Source: Agrobacterium tumefaciens
Lineage (GTDB): Bacteria; Pseudomonadota; Alphaproteobacteria; Rhizobiales; Rhizobiaceae
NCBI RefSeq assembly: GCF_013318015.2
Contig: NZ_CP115842.1
Span: forward strand, 620,001 to 684,000
DNA: 64,000 nt
Direction: 5' to 3'
Position numbers and translations under genes: made by a program. This document shows, one piece after another, positions 45,218 through 54,525 of the stretch (position 1 is its first letter; every line of letters begins with the position of its first letter). The notes beneath the pieces were generated by a model. It did no database searches, was not told the origin of the DNA, and saw only the letters and a program-made list of their open reading frames with translations.

Positions 45218-46342
45218 TTGAACGCAATCGAAATCCTTGAGCGTCTCGTCGGTTTCCCGTCGGTCGTTGGAACCGCCAATGGCGATATTGCCGGCTGGAT
45301 CGCCGATTATCTTGAAAGCCACGGCGCGAAAGTATCGCTGCTTGCGGGACCGGAGGGCGACCGCGCCAATCTCTTCGCCACCTTCGGCCCGGCCGATCGC
45401 GCTGGATATGTTTTGTCCGGCCATATGGATGTCGTACCCGCCAGCGAGCCGGAATGGTCTTCCGATCCCTTTACGCTACGGGCGGAAAATGATCGTCTCT
45501 ACGGGCGCGGAACCACCGACATGAAGGGTTTTCTGGCCACGGTTCTCGCCGCGGCACCTGCATTTTCGCGCATGGCGCTGAAACGTCCCGTGCATATCGC
45601 CTTTTCCTACGACGAGGAGGCGGGTTGCCGTGGCGTTCCGCATCTTCTCGCCAGATTGCCTGAACTGTGCGCCGCACCGGCCGGCGCAATTATCGGCGAA
45701 CCGAGCAATATGCGGGCGGTTCGTGCACACAAGGGCAAAGCAGCAGCTCGCATTACCATCCGTGGCCGTTCCGGCCATTCGTCCCGGCCTGATCAGGGGG
45801 TGAATGCCATTCATCTGATGACCGGCATCATGGCAAAGGCCGTGGAGACGGCACATGAGCTGACGAAAGGCCCCTTTGAAGCGACTTTCGAGCCACCCTA
45901 CTCCTCGCTGCAGATCGGCACGATGAAGGGCGGCCAGGCGATCAACATCATCCCCGATTTCTCGGCCATCGAGTTGGAAGCGCGGGCGATTTCCGGCACA
46001 TCGCCGCTTGAACTGCTCGGGCCGGTTCGCGCAAGCGTCGAGGCTCTTGCAGCAAAGGGTGTCGATATCGAATGGACGCCTATGAGCGATTATCCGGCGC
46101 TTTCGCTTGCAGCCAATGCTCCGCTTGTTCTGCTTCTGGAGGAATTGACCGGCACCCCCTGTCTCGCCGCCGTCAGCTACGGCACCGAGGCGGGGCTGTT
46201 CCAGGCGGCGGGCATCGACGCCATCATCTGCGGACCAGGGGATATCGGCCGCGCCCACAAGCCGGACGAGTTCATAACGACGGGCGAACTATCGGCCTGC
46301 CAGTCGATGCTGGAAACACTCGCAAGCCGCTGTACGGCTTGA
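45218..46342 (+). CDS. M20 deacylase, acetylornithine deacetylase (ArgE)-like
   Basis: A 374-residue cytoplasmic zinc hydrolase. The metal and catalytic residues of the ArgE/DapE group are visible: GHMDVVP (His69, Asp71), GRGTTDMKG (Asp101) and DEEAGCRG (Glu133-Glu134). The start is a TTG with GGAG 7 nt upstream; no in-frame ATG lies nearby. It heads a rightward run of catabolic genes. Because a hydroxyacid dehydrogenase and aldehyde dehydrogenases follow, it more likely cleaves an N-acyl compound during catabolism than serves arginine synthesis. Confidence 0.85.
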   Translation: MNAIEILERLVGFPSVVGTANGDIAGWIADYLESHGAKVSLLAGPEGDRANLFATFGPADRAGYVLSGHMDVVPASEPEWSSDPFTLRAENDRLYGRGTTDMKGFLATVLAAAPAFSRMALKRPVHIAFSYDEEAGCRGVPHLLARLPELCAAPAGAIIGEPSNMRAVRAHKGKAAARITIRGRSGHSSRPDQGVNAIHLMTGIMAKAVETAHELTKGPFEATFEPPYSSLQIGTMKGGQAINIIPDFSAIELEARAISGTSPLELLGPVRASVEALAAKGVDIEWTPMSDYPALSLAANAPLVLLLEELTGTPCLAAVSYGTEAGLFQAAGIDAIICGPGDIGRAHKPDEFITTGELSACQSMLETLASRCTA

Positions 46343-46366
46343 ACCTTCGGGAAGCATAGATTTCAG

Positions 46367-47290
46367 ATGACGTTTCTCTTCAATTCCGACGCCAAGCGCG
46401 GCGAGATTTTCCGGCAGGCTCTAGCTGCAGAACTGCCTGATCTGCCGTTTTCGATGGATGCATCAACTGTCGATCCCGACGCAGTCCGTTACCTCATCAC
46501 CTGGACGGTACCACAGGACATTGCCCGGTATCGCAATCTCGAAGTCCTGTTTTCGATTGGCGCGGGTGTCGACCAGTTTCACATCGAGGCGATCCCTGAG
46601 ACGGTAAAGGTCGTACGCATGGTGGATGAGGGCATCATCCGCATGATGCAGGAATATATCTGCCTCGGCGTACTTTCCCTCCACCGCAACCTGCCAGTCT
46701 ATTTAAACCAGCAGCGCCAGCAACTGTGGAATGCCCTGCCCCAGCGTCAGGCGGAAGAGTGCCGGGTGGGCGTTCTCGGCCTCGGCATGCTGGGCGTTGC
46801 GGCGCTGGAGCGGCTGAAACCTTTCGGCTTTCCGCTTTCCGGCTGGAGCCGCTCACAGCGTCAGATCGATGGCGTCACCTGCCATCATGGCGACGACGGC
46901 CTCAAATCCATTCTCTCCACCAGCGATATTCTCGTCTGCCTGCTGCCTCTCACCGAAGAGACCACGGGGCTTCTGAACTCCGAGCGTCTGGAGATGCTTC
47001 CCGAAGGGGCTGCTCTGGTTCACGCCGGGCGCGGCAAACAGCTCGATCATGACGCTTTGCTCGATGCACTCAACAGCGACAGGCTTTCAGGTGCGGTGAT
47101 TGACGTTACCGATCCGGAGCCCCTGCCCAAAGACCACCGCTTCTGGACCCATCCGAAAATTCTCCTGACGCCGCATATTGCCAGCGTCACCCAGCCCCAT
47201 TCCGCTGCCCGCACCGTCGTCGAAAATATCAAACGATACGAATCCGGTCTCGAACCGCTCGGCCTCGTTGACCGTAGCCGCGGATATTGA
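46367..47290 (+). CDS. D-isomer 2-hydroxyacid dehydrogenase (GhrA-like)
   Basis: A 307-residue NAD(P)H-dependent dehydrogenase. The Rossmann motif [17 protein letters not shown] is near residues 126-142, the catalytic Arg lies in the [10 protein letters not shown] region, and [10 protein letters not shown] carries the catalytic His. It is in the glyoxylate/hydroxypyruvate reductase A subgroup, which reduces short 2-oxoacids. It lies 24 nt after the deacylase gene and just before the cupin gene in the same run. Confidence 0.87.
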   Translation: MTFLFNSDAKRGEIFRQALAAELPDLPFSMDASTVDPDAVRYLITWTVPQDIARYRNLEVLFSIGAGVDQFHIEAIPETVKVVRMVDEGIIRMMQEYICLGVLSLHRNLPVYLNQQRQQLWNALPQRQAEECRVGVLGLGMLGVAALERLKPFGFPLSGWSRSQRQIDGVTCHHGDDGLKSILSTSDILVCLLPLTEETTGLLNSERLEMLPEGAALVHAGRGKQLDHDALLDALNSDRLSGAVIDVTDPEPLPKDHRFWTHPKILLTPHIASVTQPHSAARTVVENIKRYESGLEPLGLVDRSRGY

Positions 47291-47316
47291 TCCTACCGTT
47301 CCAAGAAAGGACACCC

Positions 47317-47673
47317 ATGTCTCTCCTCAAGACCATCGACACCAATCCCGCCTTTGAACCGAAAGCCTCCAAGGCCCTGCCCGAACGCCTCATCGCCGGC
47401 GACCCGTCCTTCAAAACCTGGCCGCTAGATGAAGCCCGTGATGGCACCGTGCATACCGGCATCTGGGAAGCGACCCCCGGCGAAAGCCGCTCGATCAAGG
47501 GCGAGACATTCGAGTTCTGCCACATTCTCGAAGGCGTCATCGAGATCACACCGGAGGGCGGCGCGCCGCTGCGTTACACGGCGGGCGACAGCTTCGTCAT
47601 GAAGCCCGGTTTCGTTGGCGTCTGGAAGACAATCGAAACCGTGCGCAAGATCTATGTGACCGTGAACGGATGA
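47317..47673 (+). CDS. Small cupin-domain protein
   Basis: A 118-residue single cupin of the cupin_3 (DUF861) group. Visible landmarks are WEATPGES, FCHILEGVIEITPEGG and AGDSFVMKPGFVGVWKTIETVRK, a pattern common in small proteins encoded with catabolic operons. The ATG at 47317 has AAAGGA 5 nt upstream; a start ten codons earlier would overlap the previous gene without a ribosome site. A sugar-acid isomerase-like or binding role is possible, but no function can be assigned. Confidence 0.83.
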   Translation: MSLLKTIDTNPAFEPKASKALPERLIAGDPSFKTWPLDEARDGTVHTGIWEATPGESRSIKGETFEFCHILEGVIEITPEGGAPLRYTAGDSFVMKPGFVGVWKTIETVRKIYVTVNG

Positions 47674-47980
47674 TTTGCCGAACAGCATGCCTGGCATCCC
47701 GGCTGATGGAGAGGCATTTTTGAGAAAAGCGATGGCTGGCAATCCGCAGATGGATGCCAGCCATGGTTTACATGGGTATCCTGCCCGGATGCCTTTCGAC
47801 CGGATTTACGGCCCTCGATCGGACCCGCCGCAAAGTTTTCGGCGCGGTCTTCATGCCCGCCGAAGATTGCGCTGTGGGCCACCAGCAAAACAGGATTTTC
47901 GTTCACCGCCCCCGCCGCAGTCGGTCGATGCTGCTTGCCATCAGGGAGTAGCTTTGGCGCATATCCACAGAGGATCATCC
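47674..47980. other. Unexplained 307-nt spacer with a perfect inverted repeat
   Basis: No convincing gene is seen in this gap inside an otherwise compact run. At 47732-47741 ATGGCTGGCA is matched by TGCCAGCCAT at 47755-47764 (10-bp stem, 13-nt loop) with no T-run. A minus-strand frame of 108 codons exists but resembles nothing and has no good ribosome site. The spacer may hold an internal promoter for the aldehyde dehydrogenase part, or the remains of a lost gene. Confidence 0.45.
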
Positions 47981-49444
47981 ATGACGCTCAGCTTCGATCC
48001 AGACAGCCTGTCCCTGCCGATCGGCCATTTCATCGGCGACCGGCTGATCCCGGCTAAAAACGGCATCGACATGCATCGTCCTTCGGACGGCATCGAATAT
48101 GCCGGTTGCCCGAAGGCGGATGCGGCACTTGTCGATGAGGCGGTGCAAACCGCCAAAGCGGCACTGAAGAGCAGTAACTGGGGCGGCGTGCGCCCGCGTG
48201 AGCGCACCAGTGTACTGCAACGCTGGGCAGACCTGATCGAGCAGGAAGCCGAGACGCTGGCGAAAATCGAGGCGCTCTCCTCAACCCGGCCCGTGGGCCA
48301 TCTGATTGCCGGCGATATCGCCGTCACTGCCGAACAGATTCGCTTCTTTGCCGAATTTGCGGACAAGGAGGGCGGTGATCTCGTGCCGACCGACGATACA
48401 AGCGTCGGCATGATCATGACCGAGCCCTATGGCGTCGTGGGCGCCATTACGCCCTGGAATTTTCCGGTGTCCATGGCGGGCTGGAAGCTTGGCCCGGCAC
48501 TCGCAGCCGGCAATGCCGTAGTGCTGAAACCATCGGAAATGACGCCCTTCTCCAGCATTTTCATGGCGCAACTGGCCATCAAGGCAGGGCTGCCCGCCGG
48601 GCTCATCAACATCGTGCTGGGTGACGGGCCTGTGACAGGCAATGCCATCACCGGCCATCCCGAAATTTCCAAGGTCAGCTTCACCGGATCGACGGCAGCA
48701 GGTTCGGCCATCATGGCAAATATCGCGCGTACCGGCGTCAAGCCCATGACGCTGGAACTGGGCGGCAAAAGTCCGCAGCTGGTTTTTGCAGACGCCGATA
48801 TCGAAAAAGCCGCCGCCGCGATCGCCGGCAACATTCTGTCCAATGCCGGGCAGGCCTGCGTTGCCGGCTCGCGCATCATCGTTGAAGAGAGTGTCGCAGA
48901 AGCGCTTTCCGCCGCAATCATCGCCCGCATGAAGACGGTGAAGCCCGGCCCGACCTGGGACGAAGCAACACAGTATTCGCCGATCATCTCCGAAGTGCAG
49001 CGCCAGCGCATTGACGGCATCGTGCAGGCGGCTGTCGCCCATGGCGGCGAATGCCTGACGGGCGGCGCGATCATGGACGGTCCGGGTTATTTCTACCAGC
49101 CGACCTTGATCGCAAATGTCGACCAGACCTCCCCTGCTGTCACAGAAGAGATATTCGGGCCAGTGCTGACCCTGCAAACCTTCAAGACGGAAGAAGAGGC
49201 GCTGGCGCTCGCCGATCATCCTACCTACGGTCTTGCCGCGGGTCTTTTCAGCCGCGATATCTCGCGCGTCATGCGCCTGTCTCGCGCCATCCAGGCAGGA
49301 ACGATCTGGGTCAACCGTTATGGCCGCTCCCGCGACCATATCCTGCCGACCGGCGGTTACAAACGTTCCGGCATCGGCAAGGATCTCGGACGGGAGGCCT
49401 ATCTCGCCAACCGCAAGAGCAAAAGCGTCCTGATCGGACTGTAA
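47981..49444 (+). CDS. NAD(P)-dependent aldehyde dehydrogenase
   Basis: About 487 residues, typical for the family. Landmarks are the cofactor region TPWNFPVSMAGWKLGPALAA, FTGSTAAGSAI, the catalytic Glu in ELGGKSPQLVFADAD and the catalytic Cys in NAGQACVAGSRI. The ATG at 47981 begins a normal N-terminus after AGAGGATC; a much longer frame upstream (to 47675) has no family match. It is followed 13 nt later by the tartrate/D-malate-type dehydrogenase, so these are co-transcribed. The aldehyde is not identifiable. Confidence 0.9.
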   Translation: MTLSFDPDSLSLPIGHFIGDRLIPAKNGIDMHRPSDGIEYAGCPKADAALVDEAVQTAKAALKSSNWGGVRPRERTSVLQRWADLIEQEAETLAKIEALSSTRPVGHLIAGDIAVTAEQIRFFAEFADKEGGDLVPTDDTSVGMIMTEPYGVVGAITPWNFPVSMAGWKLGPALAAGNAVVLKPSEMTPFSSIFMAQLAIKAGLPAGLINIVLGDGPVTGNAITGHPEISKVSFTGSTAAGSAIMANIARTGVKPMTLELGGKSPQLVFADADIEKAAAAIAGNILSNAGQACVAGSRIIVEESVAEALSAAIIARMKTVKPGPTWDEATQYSPIISEVQRQRIDGIVQAAVAHGGECLTGGAIMDGPGYFYQPTLIANVDQTSPAVTEEIFGPVLTLQTFKTEEEALALADHPTYGLAAGLFSRDISRVMRLSRAIQAGTIWVNRYGRSRDHILPTGGYKRSGIGKDLGREAYLANRKSKSVLIGL

Positions 49445-49457
49445 CAGGGGAAACATC

Positions 49458-50501
49458 TTGAAAACGCATCGCATCGCACTCATTCCCGGAGACGGCATCG
49501 GCAAAAGCGTGACTGATGCCGCCTGGCAGGTTCTCAACACCGCAGCAAAAAGCTCCGGTTTTGCGCTTGAAGGCACCGAATTCCCCTGGTCCTGCGCCTT
49601 CTACAAGGAGACCGGCGCGATGATGCCGAAGGATGGCATCGAGACCCTGCGCGGCTTCGACGCCATTCTGCTGGGCGCGGTCGGCTGGCCAGCGGAGGTG
49701 CCGGATTCGGTGTCGTTGCACGGCCTGCTTCTGCCGATCCGCAAGGCTTTTGTGCAATACGCCAATATCCGGCCGCACCGGCTTCTGCCCGGCGTGCAGG
49801 GACCGTTGAAAGCGGATGGATTCGACATTCTCTGCATCCGCGAAAATACCGAAGGTGAATATTCCGGTGCCGGCGGACGCGTGCATCAGGGCACCGAAGA
49901 CGAGGTCGCTGTCGAAACCTCCATCTTCACCCGCAAGGGCGTGGAACGCATCCTGCGCTTCGGCTTCGAGCAGGCGCAAAAGCGTCGCGGCAAGTTGGCT
50001 TCCGTCACCAAATCCAACGCCCAGAAATATTCGATGGTGTTCTGGGACGAGGTGACGCAAAAGCTCGCCGCCGAATATCCGGATGTTGAAGTTTCCAGCT
50101 ACCATATCGACGCCATGGCGGCGCGCATGGTGATGGCGCCGGAAAGCCTTGATGTCGTTGTCGCCTCAAACCTCTTCGGCGATATCCTGACTGATCTTGG
50201 TGCGGCCATTCAGGGCGGCCTCGGTTTTGCCGCCTCCGCCAATATCAATCCCAACCGCACGGCACCCTCCATGTTCGAGCCGGTGCACGGTTCGGCCCCT
50301 GACATCGCCCATCTCGGCATTGCCAACCCCATCGCCGCCATCTGGTCCGGCGCCATGATGCTGGAGCATCTGGGTGAGGCGGATGCGGCCAGGCGGGTCA
50401 TGGCGGCGCTGGAAAAGGCGACCGGCCAGGGCATTGGCACCGTGCCGGGCAAGGACAACACAGACGTAATAACTGCCGCAGTTCTTGCGGCTCTCGACTG
50501 A
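49458..50501 (+). CDS. Tartrate/D-malate dehydrogenase-like decarboxylating dehydrogenase
   Basis: A 347-residue member of the isocitrate/isopropylmalate dehydrogenase family, closest in style to TtuC/DmlA. It has IALIPGDGIGK at the N-terminus, CIRENTEGEYSG near 130 and the family signature NLFGDILTDLGAAIQGGLG with metal-binding aspartates. These enzymes oxidise tartrate, D-malate or related 2-hydroxy-3-alkyl diacids with NAD and may decarboxylate them. There is no leuCD nearby, which argues against leucine synthesis. It precedes the succinate-semialdehyde-type dehydrogenase by 15 nt. Confidence 0.87.
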   Translation: MKTHRIALIPGDGIGKSVTDAAWQVLNTAAKSSGFALEGTEFPWSCAFYKETGAMMPKDGIETLRGFDAILLGAVGWPAEVPDSVSLHGLLLPIRKAFVQYANIRPHRLLPGVQGPLKADGFDILCIRENTEGEYSGAGGRVHQGTEDEVAVETSIFTRKGVERILRFGFEQAQKRRGKLASVTKSNAQKYSMVFWDEVTQKLAAEYPDVEVSSYHIDAMAARMVMAPESLDVVVASNLFGDILTDLGAAIQGGLGFAASANINPNRTAPSMFEPVHGSAPDIAHLGIANPIAAIWSGAMMLEHLGEADAARRVMAALEKATGQGIGTVPGKDNTDVITAAVLAALD

Positions 50502-50516
50502 TTTCGGAGACAGATA

Positions 50517-51974
50517 ATGCAGGGCTTGAAGGACAAGGAACTCTTTCGCCAAACGGGTTTGATCGGCGGGGAATGGAAAGCGGCCGCATCAGGCAAGACG
50601 GTCGACGTGATCGACCCGGCGACGCAGGCGGTGATCGGCACCGTGCCGGATATGGGCAGCGTGGAAACCCGCGCGGCCATCGAAGCCGCCAACGCTGCCT
50701 TCGTGCCGTGGAAGAAGAAAACGCACGCGGAGCGCGCGGCGCTTCTGGAAAAATGGTTCGCGTTGATGATCGAACACATCGACGATCTCGGCCTGATGTT
50801 GACCATCGAACAGGGCAAGCCACTTGAAGAGGCCAAGGGCGAAATCCGTTACGGAGCATCCTTCGTCAAGTGGTTTGCGGAAGAGGGCCGACGCATCAGC
50901 GGCGGCACCATTCCCTCTCCGACGCCGGATCGCCGTATCGTGGTGCTGAAGGAGCCGGTCGGTGTCTGCGGCATCATCACACCGTGGAATTTCCCGAACG
51001 CCATGATCACCCGCAAGGTCGCACCTGCATTGGCGGCTGGCTGCACCGTGGTCATCAAGCCCTCGGAATTCACGCCCTATTCGGCCCTAGCGCTCGGCGT
51101 TCTCGCCGAACGTGCAGGCATCCCGGCTGGCGTCATCAACATCGTCACCGGCATGCCGACGGAGATCGGCAACGAGATCATGGCCAATGAGACGGTGCGG
51201 AAAATTTCCTTCACGGGCTCTACCCGTGTCGGTTCGCTGCTGATGCGCGGTGCGGCCGACAGTGTAAAACGACTGTCGCTGGAACTCGGCGGCAATGCCC
51301 CTTTCATCGTATTCGACGATGCAGATCTCGATCTCGCCATCGAAGGCGCGCTCGTTTCGAAATTCCGCAATGGCGGTCAGACCTGCGTCTGCGCCAACCG
51401 CATTCTCGTTCAGGCGAGCGTTTACGATGCGTTTGCGAAAAAACTGGCTGATCGCGTCGATGCCATGCGTGTCGGACCCGGAACGGAGCTAGGTGTTTCC
51501 ATCGGTCCGATGATCAACGAGCCGGCAATCGCCAAAATCCGCGCGCATATCGATGACGCCGTTTCCAAGGGCGCCGAGATCATTACCAAGCCTCATGATC
51601 TGCCTGAAGGTTCGCAATATACCGCACCGGTGGTGCTGACGGGCGCAACAACCGCCATGCGGCTGGCGAGCGAAGAGACCTTCGGGCCAGTCGCCCCGCT
51701 CTTCCGCTTCGAGACGGAAGAGGAGGCGATTGCGATCGCCAACGGCACGCCCTTCGGCCTTGCCGCCTACTTCTACACTGAAAGCCTCAAACGCGCCTGG
51801 CGCGTGGGCGAGGCGCTGGAGTTCGGCATGGTCGGCCTCAATACCGGCGCGATCTCCACCGAAGTCGCCCCCTTCGGCGGCGTCAAGCAATCCGGCCTCG
51901 GCCGCGAAGGCGCACAGGTCGGCATCGAGGAATATCTGGAAATGAAGACGTTCCACATCGGTGGACTTGCCTGA
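50517..51974 (+). CDS. Succinate-semialdehyde dehydrogenase-like aldehyde dehydrogenase (GabD-type)
   Basis: A 485-residue aldehyde dehydrogenase with TPWNFPNAMITRKVAPALAA, FTGSTRVGSLLM, the catalytic Glu in ELGGNAPFIVFDDAD and the catalytic Cys in GGQTCVCANRI. The overall wording matches the NADP-dependent GabD group, which forms succinate from its semialdehyde. It is the last gene of the rightward run, and a clear intrinsic terminator follows 25 nt after the stop. Substrate by family only. Confidence 0.9.
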   Translation: MQGLKDKELFRQTGLIGGEWKAAASGKTVDVIDPATQAVIGTVPDMGSVETRAAIEAANAAFVPWKKKTHAERAALLEKWFALMIEHIDDLGLMLTIEQGKPLEEAKGEIRYGASFVKWFAEEGRRISGGTIPSPTPDRRIVVLKEPVGVCGIITPWNFPNAMITRKVAPALAAGCTVVIKPSEFTPYSALALGVLAERAGIPAGVINIVTGMPTEIGNEIMANETVRKISFTGSTRVGSLLMRGAADSVKRLSLELGGNAPFIVFDDADLDLAIEGALVSKFRNGGQTCVCANRILVQASVYDAFAKKLADRVDAMRVGPGTELGVSIGPMINEPAIAKIRAHIDDAVSKGAEIITKPHDLPEGSQYTAPVVLTGATTAMRLASEETFGPVAPLFRFETEEEAIAIANGTPFGLAAYFYTESLKRAWRVGEALEFGMVGLNTGAISTEVAPFGGVKQSGLGREGAQVGIEEYLEMKTFHIGGLA

Positions 51975-51998
51975 AGACTGTTTCTTTCTCCCCGCCTA

Positions 51999-52026
51999 AA
52001 GGGCCGCTCTGCGGCCCTTCTTTTTT
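51999..52026 (+). terminator. Intrinsic terminator after the catabolic run
   Basis: AAGGGCCGC-TCT-GCGGCCCTT forms a 9-bp perfect GC-rich stem with a 3-nt loop and is followed at once by CTTTTTT. This is a textbook Rho-independent terminator for the genes ending at 51974. Confidence 0.92.
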
Positions 52027-52114
52027 GGTGCGAAATTGAAAAGCAGCACTCCCAGGGGTGGAAGAAAAATCCGGAGGCATGAATTGGTTTGGCAAAGCCA
52101 CGGCATTCACGTGT

Positions 52115-52223
52115 CGTAACCCCCGACCAGATCCAGGGTCCAGCGCGATCACGTCATTGATCGTAAGAGACTATTCACAGTGCAGGCGCGCAGTGGCTGA
52201 ATGCCAGATCAAGTCCGGCATGA
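52115..52223. repeat. Intergenic mosaic repeat, copy B
   Basis: Related to 40216-40331: shared blocks include the GATC-GGGTCCAG-GCGA region, TTGATCG, a TTC-CAGTG segment and AGTCCGGCATGA. Its first palindrome arm has decayed compared with copy A. It lies between the converging ends of the dehydrogenase run and the FAD oxidoreductase gene. Confidence 0.6.
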
Positions 52224-52243
52224 TGAAGAAATGAACTAACGCG

Positions 52244-53518
52244 CTACTGAATCTTATCCAGCATCTTGTAGTAAAGCCCTACCAAGGGAAGAAACCAGGG
52301 CTTGCCGAAATGGCCAGGCACCGCCGGCCAGTCCATCCCCTTCAGCGGGTTGTTGTCCGGGCGGCCCAGAATGGCGTCAGCCATGATCATGCCCAGATGG
52401 GTGGAAAGCTGGGCGCCGTGGCCGGAATAGCCCATGGCGTACCAGACGCCGTCATGGAAACCGGCGCGGGGATAACGGTCCTTGGTCATATCAACCAGTC
52501 CGCCCCAGCAATAATCGATTGGCACATGCGCAAGCTGCGGGAATATGCGGTGAAGGCTATCCATCAGGATCGCGCCACTTTTGGCATCCGAACGCTGGTC
52601 CGATGTCGTGGAAAAGCGCGCGCGGCCGCCGAAGATCAACCGGTTGTCCGGTGCGAGGCGGAAATAATTGCCGATATTCATGGTGTTGACGTAGGTGCGG
52701 TTACCCGGAACGGACGCCTTGATCTCGGCATCCGTCAACGGCCGCGTGGCGATGATGAAACTGCCGACCGCGATGATGCGGCGGCGGAAATAGCCGAAGC
52801 CGGAGGGCGTGTAGGCGCCGGTTGCCACAAGAACATTATCCGCGGTGACCTTGCCGCGCGCCGTTTCCAGCGTGTGTGTCTTGCCGTTCTGAGTTTGTTT
52901 CGTCACCGCCGCATTTTCGAAGATGACCGCGCCATGGCGGCTGGCGGCCTGCGCAAGGCCGGCCACATAGCGGCCCATATGCATCATGGCGCTCTTCTTG
53001 GACAGCATGGCGCCATAAAAGGGAGAGCCGATTTCCGCCTTGAGATCGTCAACCGACAGAAGAGCCGTATCGGGATCCACCTCGGCATGAACAGCCTCGA
53101 AATTCTTCGCCAGACTTTCGAAATGCTGCGGTTTCGAAGCCATTTTCAGCTTGCCGGCGCGGCGGAAATTACAGTCGATCCCTTCCTCGGCGATAAGGCT
53201 TTCCAGCGTGTCGATCGAGGCATCCAGCGCCTTGTAGAGCGCGATGGCGCGCTCCTTACCGAGTTCCGCCTTGGCGGAGAGGTAGGAGTGGGCCAGCCCG
53301 TTGTTGAGGTGGCCGCCATTGCGCCCGGAAGCACCCCAGCCGACGCGCTGTCCTTCAAGAACAACCACGCGCGCGCCCGCTTTTGCCAGCTGGCGCGCAG
53401 CACCCAGACCCGTGAAGCCGCCACCAATGACGGCCACATCGTAATGGCCCTCGACAGGACCTTGCGCCGCCCCCGCAAACAGGGGCGCCGTGTCGTGCCA
53501 ATAGGAGACGAGCTTCAT
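52244..53518 (-). CDS. FAD-dependent amine/amino-acid oxidoreductase (DAO family, PuuB-like)
   Basis: A 424-residue flavoenzyme. The dinucleotide motif is DVAVIGGGFTGLGAARQLAKAG (about 27-48), followed by GWGASGRNGGHLNNG and a C-terminal CWGGLVDMTKDRYPR / YAMGYSGHGAQLSTHLG that matches the gamma-glutamylputrescine oxidase/DadA-like group. It probably oxidises a secondary amine or amino acid to an aldehyde or oxo acid. It is the second gene after the HAD hydrolase (14-nt gap), in a leftward pair divergent from the GNAT/aminotransferase genes. Confidence 0.87.
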   Translation of the reverse strand: MKLVSYWHDTAPLFAGAAQGPVEGHYDVAVIGGGFTGLGAARQLAKAGARVVVLEGQRVGWGASGRNGGHLNNGLAHSYLSAKAELGKERAIALYKALDASIDTLESLIAEEGIDCNFRRAGKLKMASKPQHFESLAKNFEAVHAEVDPDTALLSVDDLKAEIGSPFYGAMLSKKSAMMHMGRYVAGLAQAASRHGAVIFENAAVTKQTQNGKTHTLETARGKVTADNVLVATGAYTPSGFGYFRRRIIAVGSFIIATRPLTDAEIKASVPGNRTYVNTMNIGNYFRLAPDNRLIFGGRARFSTTSDQRSDAKSGAILMDSLHRIFPQLAHVPIDYCWGGLVDMTKDRYPRAGFHDGVWYAMGYSGHGAQLSTHLGMIMADAILGRPDNNPLKGMDWPAVPGHFGKPWFLPLVGLYYKMLDKIQ

Positions 53519-53532
53519 GATCCGGTCCTTCC

Positions 53533-54201
53533 TTACAGTCCAACGACGCCCGCGAGACCGGAAATATCGGAGATCTCCGTATAACCGTAATAGGGGTTTG
53601 CCGGTTCGTGACCGCGGTTGACCCAGACCTTGTTCTTGATGCCGAGATCGTGCGCGGACATCAGGTCGTAGCGGAAGGAGGACGAGACGTGCAGAATATC
53701 TTCCGGGCCGCAGCCGAGCATGTCGAACAAATATTCGAAAGCCTTGAAATGCGGCTTGTAGGCCTGCGCCTGTTCGGCAGTATAGACAGCATGGAACGGC
53801 GCGCCAAGCTTTTCCACATTCGACATGATCTGCGAATTCATGGCGTTAGACAGAATGACCAGCGGAATTTCCTTGGCAACCTTCGCCAGACCGGCCGGAA
53901 CGTCCGCATGCGGACCCCATGTCGGAACGCGCTCATACACCATTACCGCATCTTCGTCCTTGAAGGCCACACCGTTGCGCTTGCAGGTGCGCGACAGGGC
54001 GTTATGGACGACTTCGGCGTAAGGCTTCCAGTCATGCATGACCTCGTCCAGGCGATAGGCAGAGAAGTCCTTGATGAATTGCTGCATCTCGGCCTCGCCC
54101 AGACGATCACCATAGAGATCGCGGGCAGCTTCTGCCATCTGGAAATGAATCAGCGTACCGTGGCAATCGAAAGTGATGTATTTCGGGCGGAAGATGGTCA
54201 T
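53533..54201 (-). CDS. Haloacid dehalogenase-like (type II) HAD hydrolase
   Basis: A 222-residue HAD hydrolase. The nucleophile motif ITFDCHGTLI has Asp12, the Ser motif is VILSNAMNS, and the basic and acidic motifs are in QAYKPHFKAFEYL and HVSSSFRYDLMSAHDLGIKN. The layout matches L-2-haloacid dehalogenases, but many relatives are phosphatases. It is co-transcribed with the FAD oxidoreductase. A second, related HAD gene lies at 57007-57720, also beside amine-metabolism genes. Confidence 0.87.
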   Translation of the reverse strand: MTIFRPKYITFDCHGTLIHFQMAEAARDLYGDRLGEAEMQQFIKDFSAYRLDEVMHDWKPYAEVVHNALSRTCKRNGVAFKDEDAVMVYERVPTWGPHADVPAGLAKVAKEIPLVILSNAMNSQIMSNVEKLGAPFHAVYTAEQAQAYKPHFKAFEYLFDMLGCGPEDILHVSSSFRYDLMSAHDLGIKNKVWVNRGHEPANPYYGYTEISDISGLAGVVGL

Positions 54202-54525
54202 GTCGTCGTCGTCCTTGCTTGGGGATGGGTGGTGGCTGCAATAACAAGATCATAGAGGCCTTTGCCCGGTCGACGCACTGCAATTGCCATTCGCGAAAGC
54301 AGATTGTTGCGTATGCGGCCGCCAGTTTGGCAGAGAGTTGCGTGCGACAAAACCGGAAGCCGCCGCCCACCCCCGTTCTGCGGATGGAAGCAGATGATGT
54401 GCGGCATAAGATGCGGCGGCGGGTAAAAGCAACAGTGAAACATATCGAACCTTGCCATTCGTCGGGACAATGTTCTTTTGCCGCCGGTCTATCAATGAAC
54501 ATGAAGAATAAAACGGAGTTGGGCC
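54202..54525. other. Divergent intergenic region, no gene seen
   Basis: About 324 nt between the leftward HAD/oxidoreductase pair and the rightward GNAT/aminotransferase genes; it must hold both promoters. Frames crossing it lack family resemblance and ribosome sites. I see no strong palindrome or recognisable operator. Confidence 0.5.

Noticed and set aside
47675..47980. 102-residue N-terminal extension of the aldehyde dehydrogenase
   Set aside because: The upstream segment has no aldehyde dehydrogenase similarity, and a normal start with ribosome site lies at 47981.
48281..49576. 431-codon frame opposite the aldehyde dehydrogenase
   Set aside because: Antisense to strong aldehyde dehydrogenase motifs, with no homology pattern of its own.
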